Assembly: GCA_902767775.1 (NCBI GenBank)
Contig: CACXIP010000012.1
Span: 53,001-117,000, forward strand
DNA: 64,000 nt
DNA from: an uncultured Prevotellaceae bacterium
GTDB taxonomy: Bacteria; Bacteroidota; Bacteroidia; Bacteroidales; Bacteroidaceae
Direction of reading: 5' to 3'
Positions 52,061-60,538 of this stretch are shown in pieces (the first letter of the stretch is position 1; each line of letters opens with the position of its first letter). Below the pieces are notes generated by a model. It ran no database searches, had not been told where the DNA came from, and saw nothing but the letters and a program-made list of their open reading frames with translations. Made by a program: the position numbers and the translations under genes.

Positions 52061-53098
52061 TCAGATAAGCGGCATACCGAGCTGTTCACACTCGCGGCGC
52101 ATGTCGTCGGGCCAGATACTGGCCTGAATCTCGCCGATGTGTGCCTTTTGCAGGAGCATCATGCACAGTCGGCTTTGCCCAATTCCTCCACCGATGCTCA
52201 GCGGCAGCGCGCCATTGAGCAGTTGCTGATGGAAGAAGAGCTTTTCCCGCTCCTGTTTGCCAGAAAGTTGCAACTGCCTCAGCAGCGACTCCTTATCGAC
52301 ACGGATTCCCATCGAGGAGATTTCAAGAGAACGCTCCAAAACCGGATACCAAATCAGGATATCGCCATTGAGTCCCTCGTAGCCATTCTCCCCCATCGTC
52401 GACCAGTCGTCATAGTCGGGTGCACGACCATCATGCGGTTCACCGTTGGACAAATTGCCACCGATGCCCATTAGGAAGACTGCGCCATATTTCTTACAGA
52501 TGGCATCTTCCCTTTCCTTGGTGGTCATCCCTGGATACATTTGCAACAATTCCTCACTGTGGATGAAATGTATCTCCTTGGGGAGATATGGTTTGATTTG
52601 CCTATACGACTCGCACACAAGATACTCCGTGCGCCTGATGGCACAATAGATGCGGCGCACCACGTCTTTGAGATAAGACACCGTGCGCTCCTGCCGGGTG
52701 ATGACAGCCTCCCAGTCCCACTGGTCGACATATAGCGAGTGGATATTGTCGAGTTCCTCATCGGCACGGATGGCATTCATGTCGGTATAGACACCATAAC
52801 CCGGTTCGATTTGATATTCTGCGAGGGTAAGCCTCTTCCATTTGGCAAGGGAGTGCACCACCTCTGCATTGGCATCCCCCAAGTCTTTAATGGGGAAAGT
52901 GACCGGGCGCTCCACGCCGTTAAGGTCATCATTGATTCCCAATCCTTTGAGGACGAAAAGAGGTGCTGTAACACGATGCAGACGCAGTTCGGTGCTAAGG
53001 TTTTGCTGGAAGAAGTCCTTAATCAACTTGATGCCCTGCTCCGTCTGGCGCCTATCAAGAAGTGCCTTGTAGTTGGAAGGCTTAATCAATTTGCTCAT
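52061..53098 (-). CDS. asnA: Aspartate--ammonia ligase (asparagine synthetase A)
   Basis: A 345-residue enzyme making asparagine from aspartate, ammonia and ATP. It has a class II aminoacyl-tRNA synthetase-like fold. Landmarks are RVTAPLFVLKGLGINDDLNG, LAKWKRLTLAEYQIEPG, YVDQWDWE and the C-terminal GGGIGQSRLCMMLL (motif 3 Arg). It is convergent with dnaX (12 bp between the stops). Length is typical. Confidence 0.94.
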   Translation of the reverse strand: MSKLIKPSNYKALLDRRQTEQGIKLIKDFFQQNLSTELRLHRVTAPLFVLKGLGINDDLNGVERPVTFPIKDLGDANAEVVHSLAKWKRLTLAEYQIEPGYGVYTDMNAIRADEELDNIHSLYVDQWDWEAVITRQERTVSYLKDVVRRIYCAIRRTEYLVCESYRQIKPYLPKEIHFIHSEELLQMYPGMTTKEREDAICKKYGAVFLMGIGGNLSNGEPHDGRAPDYDDWSTMGENGYEGLNGDILIWYPVLERSLEISSMGIRVDKESLLRQLQLSGKQEREKLFFHQQLLNGALPLSIGGGIGQSRLCMMLLQKAHIGEIQASIWPDDMRRECEQLGMPLI

Positions 53099-53308
53099 TT
53101 CTATAATATCCTAATATTCCGACAAGTTTGGCTTGTCTGTTTGTTTTTGCGGTGCAAAGGTAGGCAAAATTATTATTATGAAAGAATTTTTATTGAAAAA
53201 ATGCTCAAAAAGATAGGAAAAATTAATTTTTAATGTCATTTTGATGCAAAAATCATTTACTTAATAGAATCCTTATCACATTGTCTCCGTGCTTTTTGTG
53301 CTTAAAAA

Positions 53309-53340
53309 TTTGCGGGTGTCATGGTTTTTGTGTATTTTTG
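53309..53340 (+). promoter_or_regulatory. Promoter of tRNA-Arg
   Basis: TTTG (53309-53312), 20 bp, TATTTTTG (53333-53340). The tRNA begins 17 bp later. Confidence 0.75.
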
Positions 53341-53357
53341 CGGTCGCTTATGAGCAA

Positions 53358-53431
53358 GGTCCCGTAGCTTAGCTGAATAGAGCGTCAGATTCCGGTTCTG
53401 AAGGTCTTGGGTTTGAATCCCAACGGGATCA
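53358..53431 (+). tRNA. tRNA-Arg(CCG)
   Basis: A complete cloverleaf: acceptor GGTCCCG/CGGGATC, D arm with GCTT/GAGC, anticodon arm TCAGA-TTCCGGT-TCTGA with anticodon CCG (reads CGG), and T arm TTGGG-TTTGAAT-CCCAA. CCA is not encoded (ACG follows). The last 20 bases around the T arm and acceptor are repeated twice downstream at 121-bp steps. Confidence 0.93.
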
Positions 53432-53677
53432 CGAAAGACAAAGAGTCCTGAGTGATGAAAGTTTACTTTCAAATCACTCAGGGCTTTTTGGATTTTGTAG
53501 GATGGCTGGCGCCAGCCTACTGGGATGGATGAAATCAATCCCAACGGGATCACGAAGTAAAAAGGAGAATTAAATATGAAAGCTTGCTTTCAAATATTTA
53601 AGGCTCCTTTTTACTTTGTAGGATGGCTGGCGCCAGCCTACTGGGATAGATGTAATCAATCCCAAAGAAATCACGAA
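53416..53677 (+). repeat. 121-bp tandem repeats seeded on the tRNA-Arg 3' end
   Basis: The tRNA 3' end (AATCCCAACGGGATCACGAA at 53416-53435) recurs at 53537-53556 exactly and at 53658-53677 with changes, a step of exactly 121 bp. Each unit contains a long hairpin with a conserved GAAAG/CTTTC tip and an unlike but complementary lower stem, plus the palindrome GGCTGGCGCCAGCC (copies in 53498-53520 and 53619-53641). Each hairpin ends in TTTTT and can act as a terminator. No gene is present. Confidence 0.82.
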
Positions 53678-53694
53678 GGGGAGGCAATAACCAG

Positions 53695-53737
53695 TCCCGC
53701 AGCATAGTGCCATTGATGCACCGTGCGGCGGGATTTC
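53695..53737 (+). terminator. Third hairpin after the tRNA repeats
   Basis: TCCCGC (53695-53700) pairs with GCGGGA (53728-53733) and is followed by TTTC. A possible final terminator. The rest of 53738-53979 shows no clear feature. Confidence 0.4.
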
Positions 53738-53979
53738 TGTTTACCAGAGCATCCTACTATGGTAGAATCTGTTTTTCTATTCAAGGGTGTAAGATAGTTC
53801 TTTAAGAAGGAATCCCCTAATCAGAACTGGTAAGACCTGTTGTTTGCATTGTTTTCCTTGGTCATTTCATACAGAAAAGGCAGTAATTCGTACAACAAAC
53901 GACCTCTACCTGTTCACTAAGAGAGGAAATTGGTATTATGAAATAGAAAACATTGTTCAACCAATTAAAAAAGTCAAAG

Positions 53980-54360
53980 ATGAAACAGACGTTTATTTTC
54001 ATTAGCTTAATCTGCATAGTTGCAGCATTCTGTGTTGGCAGGTTGTCTGGACCTGATATTCCCGCCAACAATGCCGACGGCATTCTCGCCTATCAACATT
54101 ACTACGAAGTTGCGGAGCAGATTATAGGCGAAGACAGCGTTATTGACAATGATGTCTACAATTATGTAGTAGCCAAAAAGCAACTGGATGATTACAAAGC
54201 TGGCCATATCATGACATGGCCGGAAATATGTGACCAAAGAGACATGCTCTCAGATATCATACGCATGTATGCTAAAGAGGAGAACGACAATATCATGAAA
54301 TATGTCAAAGTATATTTTGACGACCCGTCTATATTGGATAATTGGGCTTATAGTTACTGA
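53980..54360 (+). CDS. Small exported or membrane-anchored protein
   Basis: A 126-residue protein with an N-terminal hydrophobic segment (TFIFISLICIVAAFCVGRLS) that may be a signal anchor. The rest is an acidic helical domain (YQHYYEVAEQIIGEDSVIDN, DQRDMLSDIIRMYAKEENDN). I do not recognise it. The frame is open nine codons further up (53953), but MKQTF gives a better signal. It is convergent with the locus 2 receptor gene. Confidence 0.6.
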   Translation: MKQTFIFISLICIVAAFCVGRLSGPDIPANNADGILAYQHYYEVAEQIIGEDSVIDNDVYNYVVAKKQLDDYKAGHIMTWPEICDQRDMLSDIIRMYAKEENDNIMKYVKVYFDDPSILDNWAYSY

Positions 54361-54398
54361 CTCAAAATCCAACGGTCTTAATTTTGGCAGAAATTAAA

Positions 54399-56966
54399 TT
54401 ACAATCTGCTCTTTTCCGCATTACCGGCTCCCGTGCCCTTGTACTTTGACGGTGTGACATTGAAGCGGTAGCGAAGGGAGAGTTGGACGCAGCGGGAGTC
54501 GTTGTCTTCCATCTTGCGGAACATCATGCGGTTGCTGTATAACGTGAAGCGGTTGATTCCGCCATTGAAGAGGTCGTTGCCTGTCAGTTTGACGTTTAGG
54601 CGGTGCTTGAAGAAGTCCTTGCTGACACTGAGCGAGAGCATCGCATTGGTGCAGTCAAACCAGGCGTTCTGCTGATGGCCGTGAGTGTTCATATTAAAGT
54701 CAGCCTGAATCAGCCAGTCGTGAGGCAAGACAAGAATGTTGCCTAATTGCAATGTCATCATCGGATGGTTGAATCTTTTCTGTTTGTCTAAGAACATAGA
54801 CTTGAACCACGATTTCATAAGCGTGATGTTGTATTGTGGCGTCCAAGTGCCTTGCCCCAATTTGATGTTCTTCTGTGCCCCCAGCGTTACGGTAAGCCAG
54901 TCGGCATGGTCGTAGTTCTTGCATGTCACATGATTGACTTTCGAGTCCTCTTCCATGCTTTCCACCGTATGTAGGATGGGGTCGACACAATGTGAGAAAT
55001 TTGTTGTCAGATAGAGCCATTTCCACATCACTGTCGCATTCAGATTGTGATATTTGATGGGCTTCAGGTAGGGGTTTCCCGTTTGCTGGTTGAGACGGTT
55101 CTCGTAGGTGACGTCGCTGCTCAGCTGCCAGTAGGATGGGCGTGTGGAACGTTTGGAATAACTGACGGACAGTTGTACATCCCTCAACTTTCCTGATGCA
55201 GATATGGAAGGGAAGAAATCATCGTAAGTGCGACATTGTTCATCGCGGCGAACACCACTCACATAATATTCCGATTCCACATGTTCGTAACGCAGGCCAG
55301 CGGATAGCTGGACGCGAGCCAATTGCTGTCGCAGTTCCACAAACGGCGCTATATTGTTCTCATGCTGCTCGTTGTTGCTGTTGGAAATAAAGCCTTCCGG
55401 GTTTTCGAATTGGCTGCGCCAACGGGTGTTGGTGTATTCCTCGCCCACCTCCACCTGTCCTTTCCACAAGGGATGGCTCACAATGAGTTTTTCCGCCAAT
55501 AGATTGCTACGTGTCACGCTCTCGGTGTTGACATCACGGTTTTCATACTCAGCGCTCAATTCTTGCTGATGGTTACGCCCCAATTGTTTTCGGAAAGTGT
55601 AATCTGCGTTGAAATCTATGCCAAACTGCCCGACCTTACCCGTGTAGTAGAGATTAACCTGATGATTGGGGGCGTTTGTGTCACGTCTTACACTGCTGTT
55701 CTGCAAATGGTCGTAGTATATGCCATCGGCTTGCAGACCGTCGTCATACTCAGCATGCCTTTTCACGTAGTCATAAGTGTTCTGATAGAATCCGCCAAAA
55801 GAATTGTTGTCATCCAACTGATAGTTAAATCCCATACGTCCTTCGAAGAAAGGATTTTGCCTTGAGTTTTTCTCTTTATTATTGATGACCCACAAGGTGT
55901 CTGCAAAAACGGTCTGTTGGAACTCGCAGCGCCTCCAGTACTTGTTGTATGCCCCGAAGAGGTTGGCGAACAATTCCAGACCTCCTGTACGATACGTCAG
56001 GTTGATGCGCTCGTTGTTGGCATAACCATGTCCCTTGCGGCTCCATGAGGTCAGTTCCACACCCATACCTTCACCTTTTGGACGTTTGGTATGAATGATG
56101 ATGACGGCATTGACCGTCGCATCGTAGCGGGCACCGGGATTCTGAATCACCTCCACGTTCTTAATGTTGTCCGATTGGATATTCCTCAATTCATTCAGAT
56201 CAGTCAGTTTGCGGCTGTTCAGGTATATCAATGGCACTCCTTTGCCTAAGATTTCAAAACCTTCCCCTCTCTTTGAAATGGTTGGCACACGCGAAAGCAC
56301 ATCCTCCGCTGTACCCAGTCGTTCCATCACCGTGCCCTCCACATTCAGAACCAGGGAATTGCCCTGCAGTTGCACTTTAGGGCGCTCCCCTTTCACCACT
56401 ACGCCGTTGATGATTTGAGATTCCGGCTTTATTTGTATGGTTCCCACCTGCTCTTTACTACATTGGCGATAGGTCGTCTTATAGCCCACGTATGACACCC
56501 GGACAAGAACTGAGGGTTGCCTTTCGCAGGGGATGACGAAGACGCCAGCCTCGTTGCTCACGCCTCCACCGATGACGGTTGAGTCTGATGGATGAAGCAG
56601 GAAGATGTTGGCGTAAGGCACGGGCTGGCGGTTTTCGTCAATAATGGTGCCAGTGAGATGAAGTTCGGTCTTATGGATACACTCCACGTAGATTTCCTTT
56701 TCCTCACGTTTCACAACACGGATGGGATAGAACCCGATGACCTGCATGACAGCATCAGGAATCGACTTGCGTTTGATGCTGGTGGTCACACGGAAATCTT
56801 CCAGTTCGTTGTAAAGGAAACTGATTGTGTAGTCAGCCGACTGCTCGTTGAGATCACGCAACACTTCCGACAATGAAACATTGTCATAGTTGCGAGTGAT
56901 ATGCTGTCCATACATGCTGGTCTGGCAGCACAGGACAATAAGGAAGACGGCGAGGTGTTTCATCAT
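54399..56966 (-). CDS. STN-domain TonB-dependent outer membrane receptor (locus 2)
   Basis: An 855-residue paralog of the 43888-46434 receptor, with the same order: signal, STN (LSEVLRDLNEQSADYTISFL), CarboxypepD_reg (TGTIIDENRQPVPYANIFLL), plug (LIYLNSRKLTDLNELRNIQS) and barrel. It ends in SKYKGTGAGNAEKSRL. The first Met overlaps the end of the anti-sigma gene by 4 bp. Barrel loops differ strongly from locus 1, so the ligand is probably different. Confidence 0.88.
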   Translation of the reverse strand: MMKHLAVFLIVLCCQTSMYGQHITRNYDNVSLSEVLRDLNEQSADYTISFLYNELEDFRVTTSIKRKSIPDAVMQVIGFYPIRVVKREEKEIYVECIHKTELHLTGTIIDENRQPVPYANIFLLHPSDSTVIGGGVSNEAGVFVIPCERQPSVLVRVSYVGYKTTYRQCSKEQVGTIQIKPESQIINGVVVKGERPKVQLQGNSLVLNVEGTVMERLGTAEDVLSRVPTISKRGEGFEILGKGVPLIYLNSRKLTDLNELRNIQSDNIKNVEVIQNPGARYDATVNAVIIIHTKRPKGEGMGVELTSWSRKGHGYANNERINLTYRTGGLELFANLFGAYNKYWRRCEFQQTVFADTLWVINNKEKNSRQNPFFEGRMGFNYQLDDNNSFGGFYQNTYDYVKRHAEYDDGLQADGIYYDHLQNSSVRRDTNAPNHQVNLYYTGKVGQFGIDFNADYTFRKQLGRNHQQELSAEYENRDVNTESVTRSNLLAEKLIVSHPLWKGQVEVGEEYTNTRWRSQFENPEGFISNSNNEQHENNIAPFVELRQQLARVQLSAGLRYEHVESEYYVSGVRRDEQCRTYDDFFPSISASGKLRDVQLSVSYSKRSTRPSYWQLSSDVTYENRLNQQTGNPYLKPIKYHNLNATVMWKWLYLTTNFSHCVDPILHTVESMEEDSKVNHVTCKNYDHADWLTVTLGAQKNIKLGQGTWTPQYNITLMKSWFKSMFLDKQKRFNHPMMTLQLGNILVLPHDWLIQADFNMNTHGHQQNAWFDCTNAMLSLSVSKDFFKHRLNVKLTGNDLFNGGINRFTLYSNRMMFRKMEDNDSRCVQLSLRYRFNVTPSKYKGTGAGNAEKSRL

Positions 56967-57727
56967 CTGACAATCAGTTTTCCGTCCTCGACAGACATAT
57001 TGACCTGTTCGAACATATTCAACTTCTCAACCACCTCATGCAAACTGTCATCCTGTTTCCAAACGAAATAGAAACGGAGTTGATGGGCATGTCCGTTTTG
57101 CAACTCCAGGCCAATTTGGTAATAGGCAGCAATATCTTTGGCAATGCTGTCTAAAGTGACATTGTCATACACTACTGGATTTGCCTTGACTGGGGTATCA
57201 TTTTTGATGGTATCACTTATGATGGTATCAGCCGGCGCGACAGGTTGATGCATATCTGAAATTTGCGTCTCCTGAGAGGAGGATTGCGAATCCCTTCCCA
57301 CATAGTGGCGTGCGATATGAATGGCAGCAAAAGTGACACCAGACACCACCAAGAGACCAATAAACACAGCGGCCACCCGACTTTTCAGCTTTGCCATGCC
57401 AAGAATCTTCCCAATTTTCGAACCGACGAAAGAACGGATGGAAGCCTCCTGCTCCTGTTGGGATTCGAGGGCATCAAGTTCTTCCTCATGCTCAGAGGCG
57501 AACTGTTCCCAGAGGTCGTCCATCGGGATGTTCTCTTTATTGGCCTCCTGTCGGGTAAAGGCCCGCTTTGTCATGGCGAGTTGTTCCATCATCTCTGCCA
57601 GTTCCGGGTCATCGGCCAGCATCTGGGTGATTTGTTCGTCGGTATAGCGTTCTGGATGTTCCTGCATGGATAACAGGATACGGCTTCTTTCTTGCTGTTC
57701 CATAATCGTATCATTTTGCTGTTTCAA
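56963..57727 (-). CDS. Anti-sigma-like transmembrane protein with DUF4974 (locus 2)
   Basis: A 254-residue counterpart of the 46444 protein. The cytoplasmic N-terminal part is long (ERYTDEQITQMLADDPELAE). One transmembrane helix is present (VAAVFIGLLVVSGVTFAAIH, near residue 135). The periplasmic DUF4974-like C-terminus contains LDSIAKDIAAYYQIGLELQN and QLRFYFVWKQDDSLHEVVEK. The start may instead be MEQQERSR (57703), which would avoid overlap with the sigma gene. I keep the longer form with low certainty. Confidence 0.78.
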   Translation of the reverse strand: MKQQNDTIMEQQERSRILLSMQEHPERYTDEQITQMLADDPELAEMMEQLAMTKRAFTRQEANKENIPMDDLWEQFASEHEEELDALESQQEQEASIRSFVGSKIGKILGMAKLKSRVAAVFIGLLVVSGVTFAAIHIARHYVGRDSQSSSQETQISDMHQPVAPADTIISDTIKNDTPVKANPVVYDNVTLDSIAKDIAAYYQIGLELQNGHAHQLRFYFVWKQDDSLHEVVEKLNMFEQVNMSVEDGKLIVR

Positions 57728-58205
57728 AATACTCTTTTATTCGCTGCAGTGATTGTGAAAGGCGGTGATAGACCGTGACACGACTTACTCCAACGGCTTG
57801 CGCCACCTCCTCATAGGTCATCTCGCGGAGAAACCGCAGTTGGAAAATCTGCTGGCTGAGCGGTGGAAGTTCGGTTTCCACAAACAACATGAGCCGTTCC
57901 AGACGGTCATCGTCATTGATAGGCACGACTTGGTTTTGCCTGATTTCAGAAGAATAGAGTTTCTCCACACATTCACGCACACCCTTATGCCTGAGCACAT
58001 CGCGACACCTGTTGCGCACGCTGGTCATGAGAAAACCCTCCAACTTATCATCAAGGGGAACGACATCCCCACGAAGCAGCCGGGCAAAGATTTCGCTCAC
58101 CACGTCCTTGCTGTCGTCGGCATCATAGAGTATCGTCCTTGCCAGACGGTACATGGCAGGATAATGCCGACGGTATATTTCTTCAAACTTTTCTTTGGTC
58201 ATCAT
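57711..58205 (-). CDS. ECF-type sigma-70 factor (locus 2)
   Basis: A 164-residue sigma factor with region 2 (FEEIYRRHYPAMYRLARTIL, DVVSEIFARLLRGDV) and region 4 (MTYEEVAQAVGVSRVTVYHR). It heads the second sigma, anti-sigma, receptor operon. The two sigma factors are clearly diverged, so cross-regulation is not expected. Confidence 0.9.
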   Translation of the reverse strand: MMTKEKFEEIYRRHYPAMYRLARTILYDADDSKDVVSEIFARLLRGDVVPLDDKLEGFLMTSVRNRCRDVLRHKGVRECVEKLYSSEIRQNQVVPINDDDRLERLMLFVETELPPLSQQIFQLRFLREMTYEEVAQAVGVSRVTVYHRLSQSLQRIKEYFETAK

Positions 58206-58419
58206 CCGACTTTTTCTTCAGTCATCTATTACAAGGACGATTCAGCATTCAAAAAAACTAAGCAAAATGATTATTTTTTTGATTTGGAATGAATATGATA
58301 TGATTATTTGCTATATTTGCGATGTCAAGTTGTTAAAGAGCTGTAGTTTCCCACCATGATACGAGAATGTCTGTGCTCATCATTGGTCGTTGGTTACGAT
58401 TTCAAACAAGATAATAGCA

Positions 58420-59607
58420 ATGAAAGCAAAGAAGACCTCAAGAGTGGCAAGTATTGACGCCCTGCGTGCCATCACCATGATGTTGATGCTGTTTGTCAAT
58501 GACATACCAGCACTGAAGGGAGTGCCCCACTGGCTGTTCCATGCCGCTGCCGACGAGGATATGCTGGGATTCTCCGACACCATATTCCCCGCCTTCCTTT
58601 TCTGCGTGGGCATGTCGGTGCCCTTTGCCATCGACAACCGTCTGAAAAGAGGCGAATCGCAGTTTGGTGTGCTGAGCCACATCCTATGGCGTAGTTTTGC
58701 CCTTATCGTGATGGGACTTTTCACGCTCAATTGCGATGCTGGCTCCGAATGCATGTCATACCTTACCTATTCGTTGCTGATGATAGCCGCCTTCTTCCTG
58801 ATATGGACAGCATATGGGGAAACCGTTTTGAAGGGTATGCCCATAGTGGTCAACATACTGAAGTTCATCGGGGTGGTGATATTGGTGGCGGTCATTGTGC
58901 GGTGCGACGTCTCTGGCAAGCATTTCGAGATAGGATGGTGGGGCATACTCGGTCTCATCGGATGGAGTTATCTCTACACCGCCCTTGTCTATTTGATTTG
59001 CCGACGCAACATGAAATGGGTTGTTTTGGCCGCCGCCAGCACCATACTGCTTTGTATGGTCAACAGCAGCAGCCTCATCCCCCACGGTTGGTTCCTTCGC
59101 AACATGTTCTTGTCGTTCATCCCTGGAGGATGGGCGGAGCATGCTTTCTGCATGGCCGGACTGGCAGCATCCATGCTCATGAGACATTATCGCAGCAATG
59201 ACGCCTATGGACGCCTCGTGGCGGTCTTCTTTGCCATTGGATTGGTCATGCTGGTGGCGGGCATCTGTTCGCATCAATACTGGATTATTTCCAAGATTCA
59301 GGACACACCGACATGGCTGTTCTACTGCCTCGCCATCTTCTTCCCACTCACGGCGGCTGCCTATTGGTTGATGGACATCAAGGGGCATGTCTCATGGTCA
59401 TGGCTGATTGCTCCTGCCGGCACTGCCACCCTCACCTGTTACCTGCTGCCCTATGTCTGGTATCCCATTGCCGACGCATTGGGCCTGCATTTTCCAGAGG
59501 GTTGGTGGTATGGTGTGGCAGGCATCATCATCTCTCTGGCTTACTCGTTGATTGTCATCCAGGTGGTGAGATGGATGAAACGAGCAGGGCTGGTGGTAAG
59601 GCTATAG
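58420..59607 (+). CDS. DUF5009/NagX-like polytopic membrane protein
   Basis: A 395-residue inner membrane protein with about ten transmembrane helices. The opening RVASIDALRAITMMLMLFVND and the DTIFPAFLFCVGMSVPFAID stretch match the heparan-alpha-glucosaminide N-acetyltransferase-like (COG4299, DUF5009) family. It may acylate a sugar using a cytoplasmic donor, but no substrate is indicated. I start at MKAKKTSR (58420), since the ten extra upstream codons are not conserved-looking. It stands between the locus 2 sigma gene and the accessory island. Confidence 0.82.
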   Translation: MKAKKTSRVASIDALRAITMMLMLFVNDIPALKGVPHWLFHAAADEDMLGFSDTIFPAFLFCVGMSVPFAIDNRLKRGESQFGVLSHILWRSFALIVMGLFTLNCDAGSECMSYLTYSLLMIAAFFLIWTAYGETVLKGMPIVVNILKFIGVVILVAVIVRCDVSGKHFEIGWWGILGLIGWSYLYTALVYLICRRNMKWVVLAAASTILLCMVNSSSLIPHGWFLRNMFLSFIPGGWAEHAFCMAGLAASMLMRHYRSNDAYGRLVAVFFAIGLVMLVAGICSHQYWIISKIQDTPTWLFYCLAIFFPLTAAAYWLMDIKGHVSWSWLIAPAGTATLTCYLLPYVWYPIADALGLHFPEGWWYGVAGIIISLAYSLIVIQVVRWMKRAGLVVRL

Positions 59608-59616
59608 TTTTTCGGT

Positions 59617-59877
59617 CTACGATTCTCTTCCCTTCAACCAGGCAATTGCTTTCTTAGCAAAAAAGGTCAGAGTATTCATGATTCCAATGCAAATGACGGT
59701 TCCACCAAAGATCAAACAAAAACCAGCAAGCCTTCCCCCTCCTACAAGTGCACCGTAAACAGCCAGTCTTTCATTCATACGATGCCATTGTCCGCTTACA
59801 AAGAAAAGTGCAATCAAGAGAACCATCACACATACTCCAACAGCGGCAATGACTGTTTCTACTTTCTTGTTGTTCAT
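59617..59877 (-). CDS. Small two-helix membrane protein
   Basis: An 86-residue protein with two hydrophobic helices (VIAAVGVCVMVLLIALFFVS and FCLIFGGTVICIGIMNTLTF) and a basic end. I do not recognise it. Its first 13 codons are duplicated at 60526 (the remnant at 60392-60526), and a YaaW C-terminal remnant lies directly upstream. This suggests that a YaaW-like gene and this gene form a pair that was once present twice. Confidence 0.62.
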   Translation of the reverse strand: MNNKKVETVIAAVGVCVMVLLIALFFVSGQWHRMNERLAVYGALVGGGRLAGFCLIFGGTVICIGIMNTLTFFAKKAIAWLKGRES

Positions 59878-59889
59878 AATTGTTGTTTT

Positions 59890-59997
59890 TTAGATAATAT
59901 TCTGCAATGATAGAGTTTTGCTTTTGCTCTCCTCATCAATCATCTTTACTCTCATATATGCAATTTGGACAGTTGCAGGAATTGTAAAATGATAAGC
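59890..59997 (-). pseudogene. C-terminal remnant of a second YaaW-like gene
   Basis: The minus-strand frame reads TIPATVQIAYMRVKMIDEES and ends SLQNII, nearly identical to the last 35 residues of the intact YaaW-like protein. Upstream sequence (59998-60088) is unrelated, so only the tail of a second copy remains. Confidence 0.82.
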
Positions 59998-60088
59998 CTA
60001 CAAGGTCTGATTACACGTGTCAACAGCAAGGGGAACCTTCCTATCTCCATCATCATGGATGAGCTGATTCGGGTCCTAAATAATTCTT

Positions 60089-60373
60089 TTATCTGATCAT
60101 CCAAATAGGACTTCCATCATTATTGACAAACACTGTGAGAATAGCCTTCCTGACATCTTCTTTGTCGGCAAAATCCTCAGCATGACGATATGCAGCCTGC
60201 ACCAATCCTCTCATCTGATAAGGATGATAAGAACCACTATATTTTGCTTCTATCAAGGCTCTAAGGGTCTCCATAGTCATTGTTAAGTGTTTAGATGACA
60301 AATCCTTAGCCATTTGGCATATTTCCTGACAAACTTTATGGCTTACACCATTGTAAGTATTCTCCGTATCCAT
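60089..60373 (-). CDS. Small protein of unknown function
   Basis: A 94-residue, mainly helical soluble protein (HKVCQEICQMAKDLSSKHLT, YQMRGLVQAAYRHAEDFADK). No domain is recognised. It is enclosed by two 159-bp direct repeats, hence part of a rearranged island. Confidence 0.55.
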   Translation of the reverse strand: MDTENTYNGVSHKVCQEICQMAKDLSSKHLTMTMETLRALIEAKYSGSYHPYQMRGLVQAAYRHAEDFADKEDVRKAILTVFVNNDGSPIWMIR

Positions 60374-60391
60374 ATATTATGTATTTAATAT

Positions 60392-60526
60392 TTAATTAGA
60401 CTGCCTCAGAAGGTAGCTGATTCTTTTCCTTGCTATTTCAAATTTTACGTTGCTCATCCCTATCCAAGAAGGGTGATAGACCTGAAGGACAGCGGCTATG
60501 ACTGTTTCTACTTTCTTGTTGTTCAT
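60392..60526 (-). pseudogene. N-terminal remnant of a second small membrane protein
   Basis: Starts MNNKKVETVIAAV exactly like the gene at 59877, then diverges into an unrelated basic 31-residue tail without the two membrane helices. Together with 59890-59997 it shows a partial duplication of a YaaW plus membrane-protein pair. Confidence 0.72.
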
Positions 60527-60538
60527 AATTATTGCTTT

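Noticed and set aside
51835-52089. Minus-strand small gene at the end of dnaX
   Set aside because: It overlaps the dnaX tau-like domain and the asnA stop and has no independent support.
53416-53677. Integrative element attachment site at tRNA-Arg
   Set aside because: The tRNA 3' end is duplicated, but the copies are only 121 bp apart with no integrase or cargo between or near them. A tandem repeat is the simpler reading, although an old att duplication cannot be excluded.
59998-60088. Small plus-strand gene between the YaaW remnant and the 94-residue gene
   Set aside because: A frame of about 36 codons is open, but it has no promoter, no recognisable sequence and lies in rearranged DNA.
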